Below are positions 1 to 8,097 of a stretch of 64,000 nt of DNA, in pieces (the stretch's first letter is position 1; every line of letters begins with the position of its first letter). A model generated the notes under the pieces. That model was not told the DNA's origin, did not search any database, and saw only the letters and a program-made list of their open reading frames with translations. Source of the DNA: Arthrospira sp. PCC 9108 (GTDB lineage Bacteria; Cyanobacteriota; Cyanobacteriia; Cyanobacteriales; Microcoleaceae); the NCBI GenBank assembly GCA_016745315.1, contig CP066886.1, positions 4,278,501-4,342,500 on the forward strand, given 5' to 3'. The position numbers and the translations under genes are program-made.

Positions 1-1
1 A

Positions 2-1337
2 TTGACAGGATACGGCCCGGAAGTGAGTATCTATTACTCGGTTTTATCGGAAACCAAAATTCATCGGTGCGAGGATGACCAGTGGGGATTTTACCCGCCG
101 CCAGAAGATTCGGGAATTTTCACGGTTTGGGAGGCGATCGAAACCTTTTGTCTGGAAGCCAAAGAACAACAGCAAACCTTAGATTTGCTTTATCAGCGCC
201 TGCAAGCGCCTCCCTACGGCATGAAACAGGGAGCGATTCCGGTGTTGTTGGCGGCGGTGTTGTTTTACCATGTGGATGATGTAGGGGTTTATAAAGATGG
301 CTCCTTTATCCCCGTGTTGGGATTGGAGCATTTCGAGATATTGGTGAGGTATCCCGATCGCTTTTCGGTGAAATACTTTGAAGTCCTCGGAGTGCGATCG
401 CAAGTCTTTAAAGAATTGGAGGACATTTGGGGCAAACGCAAACCCCTCAATAAACCAGGGCTTCGTAATACCACCCTGTTAACGGTCGTTAAACCGTTGT
501 TTCAGTTCGCTAAGGCTACCCCCCTATACCACTCAAACTCAGCGCCTCAGCGCCCAAGCAGTGGGGGTATTGCAGGCGTTGCAGCGAGACCAGGAACCCG
601 ATGAACTGGTTTTTACATCTTTACCCCAAGCCTGTGGGTTGCCTGCAATTACCACCGGAGAAGACTCTGATGCCAATATTGCCAAAACTCTCCGCGCCAA
701 GCTAGTGGAAGCCTTGCGAGAGATTCAGACGGCCTATGATTGCTTATTAGACCAGTGCCAAACCCGCTTATTTGAAGCCTTTGGCATCAGAAGTCCCGAA
801 ACTCGCCTGCGGGAAGATTTGCGAGTCCGCGCTAGTTATATTAGCGGTCAGTGTTTAGAGCGCACCCTCAAGAGTTTTGCAAGGGCGGCAGCGGAGGAAA
901 CTAAAAGCGATCGCCAGTGGTTAGAAGCACTGGTGATGATAGTCGCCGACAAACCCGCCGAATCCTGGACTGATGAAGATGCGACCAGATTTGAAATTAA
1001 ACTCAGTGACATCTCGCGGCGGTTTAAGAACCTGGAAGCCTTGCAAAAAGAAGTCGCCGCCAAAGGGGAGGGATTCGAGGCGCGGCGGATTACCGTTACC
1101 CGTCCCGACGGCGAAGAAACTCACCGCATGGTCTGGGTGGAACATGAGTCGGAGAACCAAATAGAGAAATTGGTTGAAGCCACCTTACAAAATCACCTTT
1201 TGCGGGATAATCCTCAACTTCAGCAAGCCTTTGTTGCTAAACTAACCGAAAGAGTTTTGGGAGCAACATCCCAGGAGAATCTTGCTCAAATGCAGAAAAC
1301 CCGTCAGAATACGAAGCATGAGCAACAAACCAATTAG
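2..1337 (+). pseudogene. 3' part of an unrecognised large protein, frameshifted
   Basis: The window opens inside this gene, so the start is missing. Residues 1 to about 175 are read in one frame. The reading then continues in another frame from about 528, where the peptide TTQTQRLSAQ joins on naturally. The switch lies in a run of six C at 519-524, and removing one C restores a single reading frame of about 445 codons. No catalytic motif is visible in what remains. The second half is rich in charged, probably helical sequence, as in the C-terminal regions of large ATPases. The stop overlaps the next gene by 20 bp, so it belongs to the operon of the PP-loop, GIY-YIG and DGQHR genes. It could be the ATPase or helicase partner of that cassette (BREX BrxC/PglY-like or Dnd-like), but that is a guess. 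The indel could be real decay or a homopolymer sequencing error. Confidence 0.6.
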
Positions 1338-2121
1338 ACATATCCTCGGTTTATCCGGCGGCAAGGACAGCACAGCCCTTGCTATCCTTCTGCACAAACA
1401 AGTGCCGCAGATGGAGTATTTCTTCTGCGACACCCATAAGGAGTTGCCCGAAACTTACGAGTATCTCGATCGCATCAAAGCCCGCTTAGGGATTAAAATT
1501 CACTATCTCAGCGCTCACCGAGGATTTGACCATTGGCTCGACATTCATGGCGGGTTACTTCCCTCTCCCCAAAAGCGCTGGTGTACCGTGATGATGAAAA
1601 TTAAGCCCTTAGAGGAATTTGTCGGGGACGACGAAACCATAAGCTATATCGGCATCCGCGCCGACGAAAACCGGGATGGCTATATCTCCACCAAGCCGAA
1701 TATCCGCCCCGTATATCCGTTTAAGGAGAAGGGTTTAGTTAAAGCAGATATCCTCCGCTTGCTAGAAGAGAGCGGCATCGGGCTCCCCGACTATTATCGG
1801 TGGCGCAGTCGTTCTGGTTGCTTTTTCTGTTTTTTTCAGCGAAAATATGAATGGGTGAAGCTCGCCGAGGAACATCCCGATCTGTTTGCCCAGGCGGTTG
1901 ACTACGAGCAAAATCATAGTGACGGCAGACATTACACTTGGACAGATGGGGAGACCTTATTAGAACTACTCGAACGCAAGGAGGAAATTATTGCCAACCA
2001 TGAGAAAGCAATGGCTAAGGAAATAACCAAATCAGTCCCAAATCGACCTCTAGCTGATGTCCTCTCTTCAGTCTTAGATGAGGAAGATGAGGATTTACCA
2101 TGTTTGGCGTGTCATTTGTGA
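1318..2121 (+). CDS. PP-loop / PAPS reductase-family protein (DndC-like)
   Basis: This is a 267-residue protein of the PAPS-reductase/PP-loop ATPase family. The nucleotide-binding loop SGGKDST sits at residues 13-19. Downstream are the motif RWCT, a cysteine pair in GCFFCFFQR and a C-terminal CLAC, which could bind a metal or an iron-sulfur cluster as in DndC. DndC-like proteins adenylate a substrate before sulfur insertion, and the BREX type 4 protein BrxP has the same fold. I chose ATG 1318 because it places the PP-loop near the N-terminus; it overlaps the preceding gene by 20 bp. The DGQHR gene downstream and a cysteine desulfurase gene in the same island favour a sulfur-based DNA modification role. 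The family is clear but the exact substrate is inferred. Confidence 0.8.
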   Translation: MSNKPIRHILGLSGGKDSTALAILLHKQVPQMEYFFCDTHKELPETYEYLDRIKARLGIKIHYLSAHRGFDHWLDIHGGLLPSPQKRWCTVMMKIKPLEEFVGDDETISYIGIRADENRDGYISTKPNIRPVYPFKEKGLVKADILRLLEESGIGLPDYYRWRSRSGCFFCFFQRKYEWVKLAEEHPDLFAQAVDYEQNHSDGRHYTWTDGETLLELLERKEEIIANHEKAMAKEITKSVPNRPLADVLSSVLDEEDEDLPCLACHL

Positions 2122-2154
2122 AACAGAAGCAAATAGTATAGGAGGGGTACACGA

Positions 2155-2838
2155 ATGCCAAGCGATCGGCTGGAGTTTCAAGGGGGAATCGAGATTGCCA
2201 GAATTCCTGAAACTTCAGGTTTGTATGCTTGGTACTACAAGCCGTTAGTTATCGAGCCTAAATCAGTTGAACAAATAATTTCATCTTTCCTTGACCTTCC
2301 CGGAGAAATATCGACAGAAATTCAAATGCGTTATGGAGTTCGATTAGTAGCGAAATCGTCTTTAGATGTTGTTTATGGTTTTAAAAGACAATTAGCCTCT
2401 GCCGTCATTGCAAACGCCATTGATAGTGCAGATAATTTATTGGTAAATTTCCTAAAATCTAATTCAGTATATTTTTTTACACGACCCATTTATATAGGGA
2501 TAGCAAAAAATCTTAAACAACGAGTGTATCGCCAGCACTACTTGTGTTTAAATGAATACTGGGATCAGGATTCCGCTGTAAGCAAACATTTGGACGTTTT
2601 TCCTGATGCAACAGTTCAATCGACAATGGAATACCTAGGCTTGCCGCATTCATTTGCACTTGAAGCCCGAATTAGAAACATACCGCTAAGAGATTTAGTA
2701 GTGCATATATATCCTACTAATGCACTTCCGGCTGATATTGGTCTAGATACTGAAGATACCGAATCAGATTCTGCTTCTAGACGCGATCTAGAGAAGGTAC
2801 TTCAACTTGTGACAAATCCAATTTGTGGGAGACCCTGA
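2155..2838 (+). CDS. GIY-YIG-like nuclease domain protein
   Basis: This is a 227-residue protein with a strong ribosome site (AGGAGGGG) about 7 bases before the ATG. Residues near 21-25 read GLYAW and a segment near 117 reads PIYIGIAKNLKQRVYRQH. Together these give the two short strands and the downstream arginine of the GIY-YIG nuclease fold, with a long insertion between the two halves. A conserved catalytic glutamate could not be assigned with certainty. It lies 33 bp after the PP-loop gene and 1 bp before the DGQHR gene, so the three are almost certainly co-transcribed. A nuclease in such a cassette could cut unmodified or invading DNA. The fold call is moderately secure; the role is inference from context. 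Confidence 0.6.
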   Translation: MPSDRLEFQGGIEIARIPETSGLYAWYYKPLVIEPKSVEQIISSFLDLPGEISTEIQMRYGVRLVAKSSLDVVYGFKRQLASAVIANAIDSADNLLVNFLKSNSVYFFTRPIYIGIAKNLKQRVYRQHYLCLNEYWDQDSAVSKHLDVFPDATVQSTMEYLGLPHSFALEARIRNIPLRDLVVHIYPTNALPADIGLDTEDTESDSASRRDLEKVLQLVTNPICGRP

Positions 2839-2839
2839 T

Positions 2840-5161
2840 ATGTCATTTAGCTTTGGAGTTCAAAAAGATCCGATTTACGGAACCTACGGCGAGTTTACTA
2901 TCGGTTCAGACGATAACCGAGTCCGCGCTCAGTTTCTGTTAACCAAAATGAAACCTGGCTCAGAAGGGATTTGGGAAAACTCTCTCGCTTCTCAGATGGT
3001 TCCTTGGCGGGAAGTTTTTAATATAGAAGAATTAACATTTGATGAACTTCTCCAACGGGATTTAGATGATTCTCGCGTTGCTCATGATATGATACCTTAT
3101 CTACTAGGAGAATCGGGGGCATTTGCCCGATTTTTTCCTCCAATTATGGCGGTATTAGTCCCTAAAAAAACGGAAAGAACGGGAATCCAGTCTTACTACC
3201 CAGCACCGCGCAACGTCACTGAAGTGTCAATCAGCTTTGGTGACTTATTTGATTTTGAAAAAGCTCAAATTGAAGGGTCTATTACTCCGCTGGGAGTCAT
3301 CAAATATAACCGACAAAAAACTGCCTTCATTATCGTTGATGGTCAACACCGAGCCATGGCTGTTTTAGCGTTACACAGACAAATCAACGATAGCTGGTCT
3401 GGTAATAACTTTGCCGGATTTTACAATCACCTCCACCTCACGGAAAATCAAATCAAAAATATCGAATTACCAATTTGCATTGTTTTCTTTCCCGATCTCC
3501 ACGAAGAAAATGAACAATTCAAGCAGAAGGGAATCAGCTTGCCAGCAGTATGCCGGGAAATATTTTTAGTCGTCAATAAGAACGCCAAGCCAGTCAGTCA
3601 ATCCCGAGAACTTTTACTGGACGATGAAGACTTGGCAGCTAGGATGATGCGTGAAACCCTTTCCAAATTAAAAGGTCGTGGTGAGTCAGAGGCTTCAATT
3701 GCTCATATTTATTCCTTTGCATTTGGAGATTCAGTTTCTGAAGCGCAACACCGCAAGACTGAGGTTGTAGCGGGTCAACTTGAATACACCTCTGCAGTAG
3801 CTTTGCACAAAATGCACGCAGCCGTTGCCTTTGGTGTACCCTCCGCTTTCCAGCTTGACTCTAAACAAGATATCACCGATGGCAGAAGAATCCAAAACTC
3901 AGAGCGTCCAGCTACAATTTTGATAGGAACGGAACTGCAGAAGTGGTCTACACTTTCCCGTCGTTCTGGTAGATCTCATCCCCCGGATGAAGTGGAACAA
4001 GCGGTCAAGCTCTTGGGGAATGTTTCGGATGCTGTGATGCTTCCACTCTTTGATCGGTTTCGTCCTTTCGCCGTACACAACTCTGAAATGAGAGCCTTAC
4101 GCACTCGGTTACTGGATCCAAATTTGAGAGCGGATCCGATTCAGCGCAAGTGCTATAGTCTGCTGTTTGAAGGGAGTGGAGTCCGAAGTGTTTTTGAAGA
4201 ACATATTAAGCGGCTTCGCGAACGGGAAGACCAACTCCAAGAAGAAGGTCGATCAATTGGAGATTATGTAAAGAACCAGCTACAAGATGCTAAAACAACT
4301 GCTTCAGCACTCAATCGGTACGAAAATGAGATCAAAAACCGAACAGCCGCTAAGTTCTTTAGTATTGATTATGAGAGATTTTTCTCTGCTGAAGGCGGCA
4401 ATGAAGCCGAGCGAAAAGAGTTACTCAATCGAGCCAAGTCAATTTTTGATACGGTTTCCACACAAGCTTTCCAACTCGGATACTTGATGGCGGTTCATTC
4501 AGTGGTCGAATTGATGCTAGATACAGGTACACCCTATGATCGGCGTCTTCAGGTCATTAAATTTGTTTCCAATCTGTACCTCAACGCACTGAACACCTAC
4601 TTTTCATCTGGAACAGAGGTGGAGCATCGGACTCTGACAGGTTTTGTGAATGAACCCAGAGCAAAAGTCTTCGCACCCAATGAAATAGGTTTGCGCGGTC
4701 TTTTATCTCAAAGTGTGAAAGAACTTAATGAGAGTCAATGGCTCTTCTTTCGTTATGCCATTTTAGAGATGGTTCACTGCAAACACGCTTATGAGACGCT
4801 GCTACAGGGATTAAACACAGCTACCGATGTTTCCCTGTCTGAAGCATATAGAAGAAATTTGCCCTACTTAACTTACGGCATTGTTGAGGTTCGTAACCAA
4901 TACATTAAAGCAGCAGTTGATACATCCCTAAATTCCACGGAGTTTAAACAAGAGATTCAGCTTGTAAAGGCGAAATCAATTGGTGAGAAAAAATCTGAAG
5001 AAGAAATCGCCCAACTAATTGAACAACTAGAAGCTGAAAGAAAAGCAGAAGTCCAAGAAAAGTGCAAACAGAATATCAAAGCGAGTTTGGGAGAACTGGC
5101 GAAAGATGATAAAATTTCCAGCCGTCTTTTAGAGAATGTTTCTATGCAAGATAGCGAATAA
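2840..5161 (+). CDS. DGQHR-domain protein (DndB-like)
   Basis: This is a 773-residue protein. The diagnostic motif DGQHR occurs at about residues 167-171 within IIVDGQHRAMAVLAL, as in DndB and related ParB-like/DGQHR proteins that regulate or accompany DNA phosphorothioation. A conserved NKNAKPVSQSRELLLDDED stretch follows at about 250. The C-terminal third is predicted mostly helical and ends in a Lys/Glu-rich coiled-coil-like segment (about 690-760). ATG 2840 directly follows the GIY-YIG stop; an in-frame GTG at 2825 is an alternative. DndB proper is about 360 residues, so this is a much larger relative. The family domain is well supported, the precise function is not known. Confidence 0.75.
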   Translation: MSFSFGVQKDPIYGTYGEFTIGSDDNRVRAQFLLTKMKPGSEGIWENSLASQMVPWREVFNIEELTFDELLQRDLDDSRVAHDMIPYLLGESGAFARFFPPIMAVLVPKKTERTGIQSYYPAPRNVTEVSISFGDLFDFEKAQIEGSITPLGVIKYNRQKTAFIIVDGQHRAMAVLALHRQINDSWSGNNFAGFYNHLHLTENQIKNIELPICIVFFPDLHEENEQFKQKGISLPAVCREIFLVVNKNAKPVSQSRELLLDDEDLAARMMRETLSKLKGRGESEASIAHIYSFAFGDSVSEAQHRKTEVVAGQLEYTSAVALHKMHAAVAFGVPSAFQLDSKQDITDGRRIQNSERPATILIGTELQKWSTLSRRSGRSHPPDEVEQAVKLLGNVSDAVMLPLFDRFRPFAVHNSEMRALRTRLLDPNLRADPIQRKCYSLLFEGSGVRSVFEEHIKRLREREDQLQEEGRSIGDYVKNQLQDAKTTASALNRYENEIKNRTAAKFFSIDYERFFSAEGGNEAERKELLNRAKSIFDTVSTQAFQLGYLMAVHSVVELMLDTGTPYDRRLQVIKFVSNLYLNALNTYFSSGTEVEHRTLTGFVNEPRAKVFAPNEIGLRGLLSQSVKELNESQWLFFRYAILEMVHCKHAYETLLQGLNTATDVSLSEAYRRNLPYLTYGIVEVRNQYIKAAVDTSLNSTEFKQEIQLVKAKSIGEKKSEEEIAQLIEQLEAERKAEVQEKCKQNIKASLGELAKDDKISSRLLENVSMQDSE

Positions 5162-5343
5162 ATACTAGAATAGCTAAAACGCCAGCAGCACCGACCCGAT
5201 TTGAGGCGATCGCCTATTGAGTTGTCGTAGGTGATAGTCACTAATCCTAAAAGGAGGCGATCTGTCAATAAAAATCTTGAGGATATCCGCAGAAAATGGG
5301 ACGTTTGATTCCACAGCAGGTATTGAGGAAGGGATGAGTTATT

Positions 5344-5487
5344 ATGACGACAGAGAGCGATCACATCTATCTGAACCATATTTTAGAGTGTAGCGATCGC
5401 ATTCGAGAATACACCGGCGAAGACCGAAGTATTTTGATGCAAAATACATTGTTGAAAGATGCGGTTTGGCGACGGTTACAAACTTGA
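5344..5487 (+). pseudogene. HepT-like (DUF86) toxin fragment
   Basis: A 47-residue open frame reads YLNHILECSDRIREYTGED and ends LLKDAVWRRLQT. This is the N-terminal helix region of the HepT/DUF86 toxins that pair with MNT nucleotidyltransferases. A complete HepT is about 110-140 residues and carries an RX4-6H motif further on, which is absent here. The frame stops and the sequence then changes character about 65 bp before the cysteine desulfurase fragment. A cognate antitoxin is not recognisable in the 180 bp upstream. It is best read as a remnant in a rearranged region. Confidence 0.55.
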
Positions 5488-5551
5488 GTCTGTCCAGGAG
5501 TGATTGACTAAACCCATGATATTCAGAACCCGTTACTATCGAGATCATGTA

Positions 5552-6032
5552 TCTGTTTGGCGGCGGACATCAAGGAGGAATTAGGTCTGGTACTCTCAAC
5601 GTGCCGGGAATTGTCGGGTTGGGAGAAGCCTGTCGCCTGCGAGGTTTGGAAATGGCAGAAGATGAGGCAAAAATTGCCAATTGGCGCGATAAATTACAGG
5701 ATTTACTACTTGACAAAATATCGGGTTTGGTGATTAATGGAGATATTAATTATCGCTTATCGGGAAATCTGCATATTTCGATTCCAGATGTTCCTAATAG
5801 TGCGATTATAGCACGGGTGCGCGATCGCCTGGCAATTTCTACGGGGGCGGCTTGTTCCTCTGGAGTGGAAGCACCGTCCCATGTTTTGCGGGCGATCGCT
5901 TTATCCCCAAATGCCATGGAAGGTGCTTTGCGGATTGGTATCGGCAAATTTACCACTGAGCCGGAAATTGATCGCGCTGCGGAGATTTTAGGGGGTGCTA
6001 TTGGTACTATCCGTGAGGTGATGGAACCCTAG
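5552..6032 (+). pseudogene. 3' fragment of a cysteine desulfurase gene
   Basis: From 5552 to about 6041 the DNA is about 98% identical to 18632-19121, the 3' part of the full cysteine desulfurase gene, at an exact offset of 13,080 bp. It corresponds to residues 230-388 of that protein. The catalytic-cysteine loop (STGAACSSG) is present but the PLP-binding lysine (GHKLYGPKG) is missing, so the product cannot be a working enzyme. A chance ATG at 5547 gives an open frame of 161 residues. The similarity ends just after the stop codon, within GGGCGATCGC. The fragment is a duplication remnant and a potential recombination site with the intact copy. Confidence 0.85.
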
Positions 6033-6098
6033 GGCGATCGCAGCTTTCCCCCCTCCCAAATTGCTATAATACAGCAACTATTTTTTACAGGTTCTCCA

Positions 6099-6185
6099 AT
6101 GTCTATCATTACCCTTGAAGTTCCAGACGAACTCTGGGGAAAACTGACACAAATGGAGGCTCGCCTTTCATTTCTGTCAATCTAA
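6099..6185 (+). pseudogene. truncated small ORF related to start of the 17016 gene
   Basis: A 28-codon frame begins MSIITLEVPDELWGKLTQM. It resembles the first residues of the protein starting at 17016 (MHRIIIDVPDELSGHLTQI). It then runs into unrelated sequence and stops. A TATAAT box lies about 32 bp upstream (6064-6069), as at 16981-16986 before the longer relative. Small proteins opening with a VPDEL strand are common antitoxin-type leaders in cyanobacteria. It is probably a truncated remnant. Confidence 0.4.
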
Positions 6186-6201
6186 ACCGGAGGCGATCGC
6201 T

Positions 6202-6477
6202 TTGACTGCGGAAAAAAGTATAGAACTAAGCCAACACGCCGTCCTAAAAATTGAAGTCTTAGCCACTCACGGAATCACGATTTCTCCCGAGATAATTATA
6301 GACACAATCCGCTCGCCAGACAAAGTAGAGTCTAGCGGAGGAGAAAAATACATCGCTCAAAAAAGATTAAATGAGACTTTAGTTCTCAGATGCGTCTATA
6401 GAGAATATGCCGATCGCATTTTAGTCATTACCCACTACCCACGAAGGAGGTCGCGATATGAAACGGATTCGATATAG
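6202..6477 (+). CDS. DUF4258-type toxin candidate
   Basis: This is a 91-residue protein with a TTG start. GGAGG at 6189-6193 is spaced 8 bases from it, which supports that start. The pattern SQHAVLKIEVLATHGITIS, then DTIRSPDKVE, then LVLRCVYREYADRILVITHYP fits the DUF4258 family. These are small RelE/BrnT-like proteins found as toxin partners of DUF2283 proteins. It overlaps the DUF2283 gene by 20 bp, the usual toxin-antitoxin arrangement. The domain is recognised by pattern; toxicity is inferred from the family and context. Confidence 0.65.
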   Translation: MTAEKSIELSQHAVLKIEVLATHGITISPEIIIDTIRSPDKVESSGGEKYIAQKRLNETLVLRCVYREYADRILVITHYPRRRSRYETDSI

Positions 6478-6655
6478 TCCAGATGTGGATGCTTTGCTGA
6501 TTGAACTATCAGACGAACCCATTGCCTATGCTGAAGATGAAGGCTCCCTGATCATTCACTATTCTCCCAGTGGAGATGTGGTGACAATCGAGGTTTTAGA
6601 TGTCAAAGAATTTATGGCTAAAGACTCCACTGCTAAAGTTAGTTTTGAAAATTGA
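6458..6655 (+). CDS. DUF2283 protein, putative antitoxin
   Basis: This is a 65-residue protein preceded by a strong GAAGGAGG ribosome site. The sequence MKRIRYSPDVDALLIELSD, followed by GDVVTIEVLDVKEF, is typical of DUF2283. Such proteins are usually encoded directly after a DUF4258 gene, as here, with overlapping reading frames. The protein is likely the neutralising partner in a small type II toxin-antitoxin pair. It looks intact, in contrast to several other toxin-antitoxin genes in this island. Confidence 0.7.
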   Translation: MKRIRYSPDVDALLIELSDEPIAYAEDEGSLIIHYSPSGDVVTIEVLDVKEFMAKDSTAKVSFEN

Positions 6656-6681
6656 CGTTTAGCTTGATGTGAAAACTTTAA

Positions 6682-6924
6682 ATGCGTGAGTTAAATGTAA
6701 CCATTCCCGATGCCTTGTACCAACAAGTAGCAGAATTGGCAGCCCGAGAAAATATCTCCCTTGACCAACTGGTTGCGATCGCCCTTTCGGCTCAAGTTGC
6801 CGCTTGGATGACCCAAGATTATTTAATAGAGCGAGGAAAACGAGGAAGTTGGGAACAATTTCAACAGGTTTTGATGAAACTGCCCGATGGAGAACCGGAG
6901 GAATTTGATAAGCTGGAGTTGTAG
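6682..6924 (+). CDS. small ribbon-helix-helix-like antitoxin candidate
   Basis: This is an 80-residue protein. An N-terminal strand and helix (RELNVTIPDALYQQVAELA) are followed by ISLDQLVAIALSAQVAAWM. This layout is typical of short ribbon-helix-helix or HicB/CopG-like antitoxins. No toxin gene directly follows. Its last 16 codons and the trailing bases recur almost unchanged at 16116-16167, without the rest of the gene, showing that this segment took part in local duplication. The antitoxin role is inferred from size and fold pattern only. Confidence 0.5.
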   Translation: MRELNVTIPDALYQQVAELAARENISLDQLVAIALSAQVAAWMTQDYLIERGKRGSWEQFQQVLMKLPDGEPEEFDKLEL

Positions 6925-7391
6925 ATTGCTGAAGTTGCGATCGCCCACTCTAGGGAGTGTAAAACACATTCCTAGAAAGGCGATCGCAGGTTTCCCCACT
7001 CCAAAATTGCTATACTCGACAGGGTAAACGCATCTAATTTGGTATAAAATTTAACTGACAAAAAAGCTGGCATCCAGTATGTGGGAATCAAACGGGTGGC
7101 AATGAGTGATGATTACAGAATGCTTATTCTCAAATCCTAGTGTCAATCCTGATTGAGATGTGCTTACCCTGCCCCCTCCCCCTATTTTCGTCAGATGACC
7201 ACCTATATCTACCCTATTACCCATATTAGAAATTTACCCTCTATCTTGCGTTCTGGTGGCATCCTCGCTAACAATCCCTTAAAATCTCAGGGCATCAATT
7301 AGAAGGTCTAAGAGGGTTTATAAAAGCAGGTTAAGTTAGCGGTAAAAACTTGCTGGAATGTAAAAATTATCCATTGCCAGTTTAGGATATG
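6925..7391. other. gene-poor stretch with a DarT remnant
   Basis: These 467 bp carry no complete gene. They include GCGATCGC motifs near 6980 and the short DarT N-terminal fragment at 7195-7302 described separately. The remainder shows no promoter, terminator or RNA gene that I can support. Confidence 0.4.
7195..7302 (+). pseudogene. DarT N-terminal fragment (copy 1)
   Basis: The 35-codon frame begins MTTYIYPITHIRNLPSILR and continues SGGILANNPLKSQGIN before a stop. It matches the N-terminus of the DNA ADP-ribosyltransferase toxin DarT (DUF4433), whose members open with a YxxHITHxxNLxxIL pattern. The same stretch occurs at about 14643-14740 in the second DarT copy. This fragment keeps the proper start and N-terminal strand that the downstream copy has lost to a small deletion, but it lacks everything after about residue 35. 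It is non-functional by itself. Confidence 0.7.
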
Positions 7392-8078
7392 CTACAAACT
7401 CTCAGTAGTAATCTGCAAAATTAAATGGTGACAAAGAAAGTTAGCAGGATAAGGCTTTCCTGTTGGAACTGGACGGCGGTGTTTTGAGATTTTATGAATT
7501 CTATTTAAAAAATGTGGATGATGATACAAACTACAGGAAAGTTTGGCTTCAATATTACTACATACTTTACTGGTTTGAGTAGAAAAAAGATACCCAAGCA
7601 TACCACCTTGGCTAGAAAATGGTGCGTATCGACAAGTCAAAAATTCATTATTAATGTCGTTTATATACTCAGAAAGTTTCCCCTCGGAAGGAAGCACCTT
7701 TGCTTCTAACGGCCACATCATTCTTCCGTCACCACCATGCATAACAAAAGCAATATCATATTGTGGTGACTGGGCCGGTGGTGCCTTCCTTGTTTCAAAT
7801 TCATAGGGACCATGTTCTACATCAAATGGCTCCCATCCCGTCATACATTGTCGAATTCTTGGTACAAATCGTTGGGTAATCGTCCTTTCTCGCTCCTCAT
7901 AATCTTGTTCCCAGCAAATTGTTAATAAGTCACACTCTCGGAGCCGGTCATATCCCTCCCAGACTAATGTTAGGATCAACATTGATTCGTCTTCACACCA
8001 CTCTTTTGCTAGTTGAACAAAATCAGGTGGAACAGGTAATTTTTTGGTTTCCCACGGTGTTGGTCGTCTCCTAGCCAC
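7392..8078 (-). CDS. candidate PD-(D/E)xK nuclease paired with the methyltransferase
   Basis: This is a 228-residue protein, 19 bp downstream of the large methyltransferase gene on the same strand, so probably the second gene of a two-gene operon. I do not recognise the family by name. Residues 107-128 carry YDIAFV, then a short loop, then WPLEAKVL. An aspartate (D108) followed by E125-x-K127 is the layout of the PD-(D/E)xK restriction-nuclease core. An upstream helical region (residues 20-80) could be for DNA or partner binding. A two-gene restriction-modification unit is the simplest reading. The nuclease call is inference from motif spacing and neighbour. Confidence 0.5.
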   Translation of the reverse strand: MARRRPTPWETKKLPVPPDFVQLAKEWCEDESMLILTLVWEGYDRLRECDLLTICWEQDYEERERTITQRFVPRIRQCMTGWEPFDVEHGPYEFETRKAPPAQSPQYDIAFVMHGGDGRMMWPLEAKVLPSEGKLSEYINDINNEFLTCRYAPFSSQGGMLGYLFSTQTSKVCSNIEAKLSCSLYHHPHFLNRIHKISKHRRPVPTGKPYPANFLCHHLILQITTESL

Positions 8079-8097
8079 TTATGACTCCTAATTTAAT

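Noticed and set aside
5552..6041. Attachment-site duplication from island integration into the desulfurase 3' end
   Set aside because: For such integration the displaced 3' fragment should lie downstream of the full gene, with an integrase nearby. Here the fragment is upstream and no integrase is seen.
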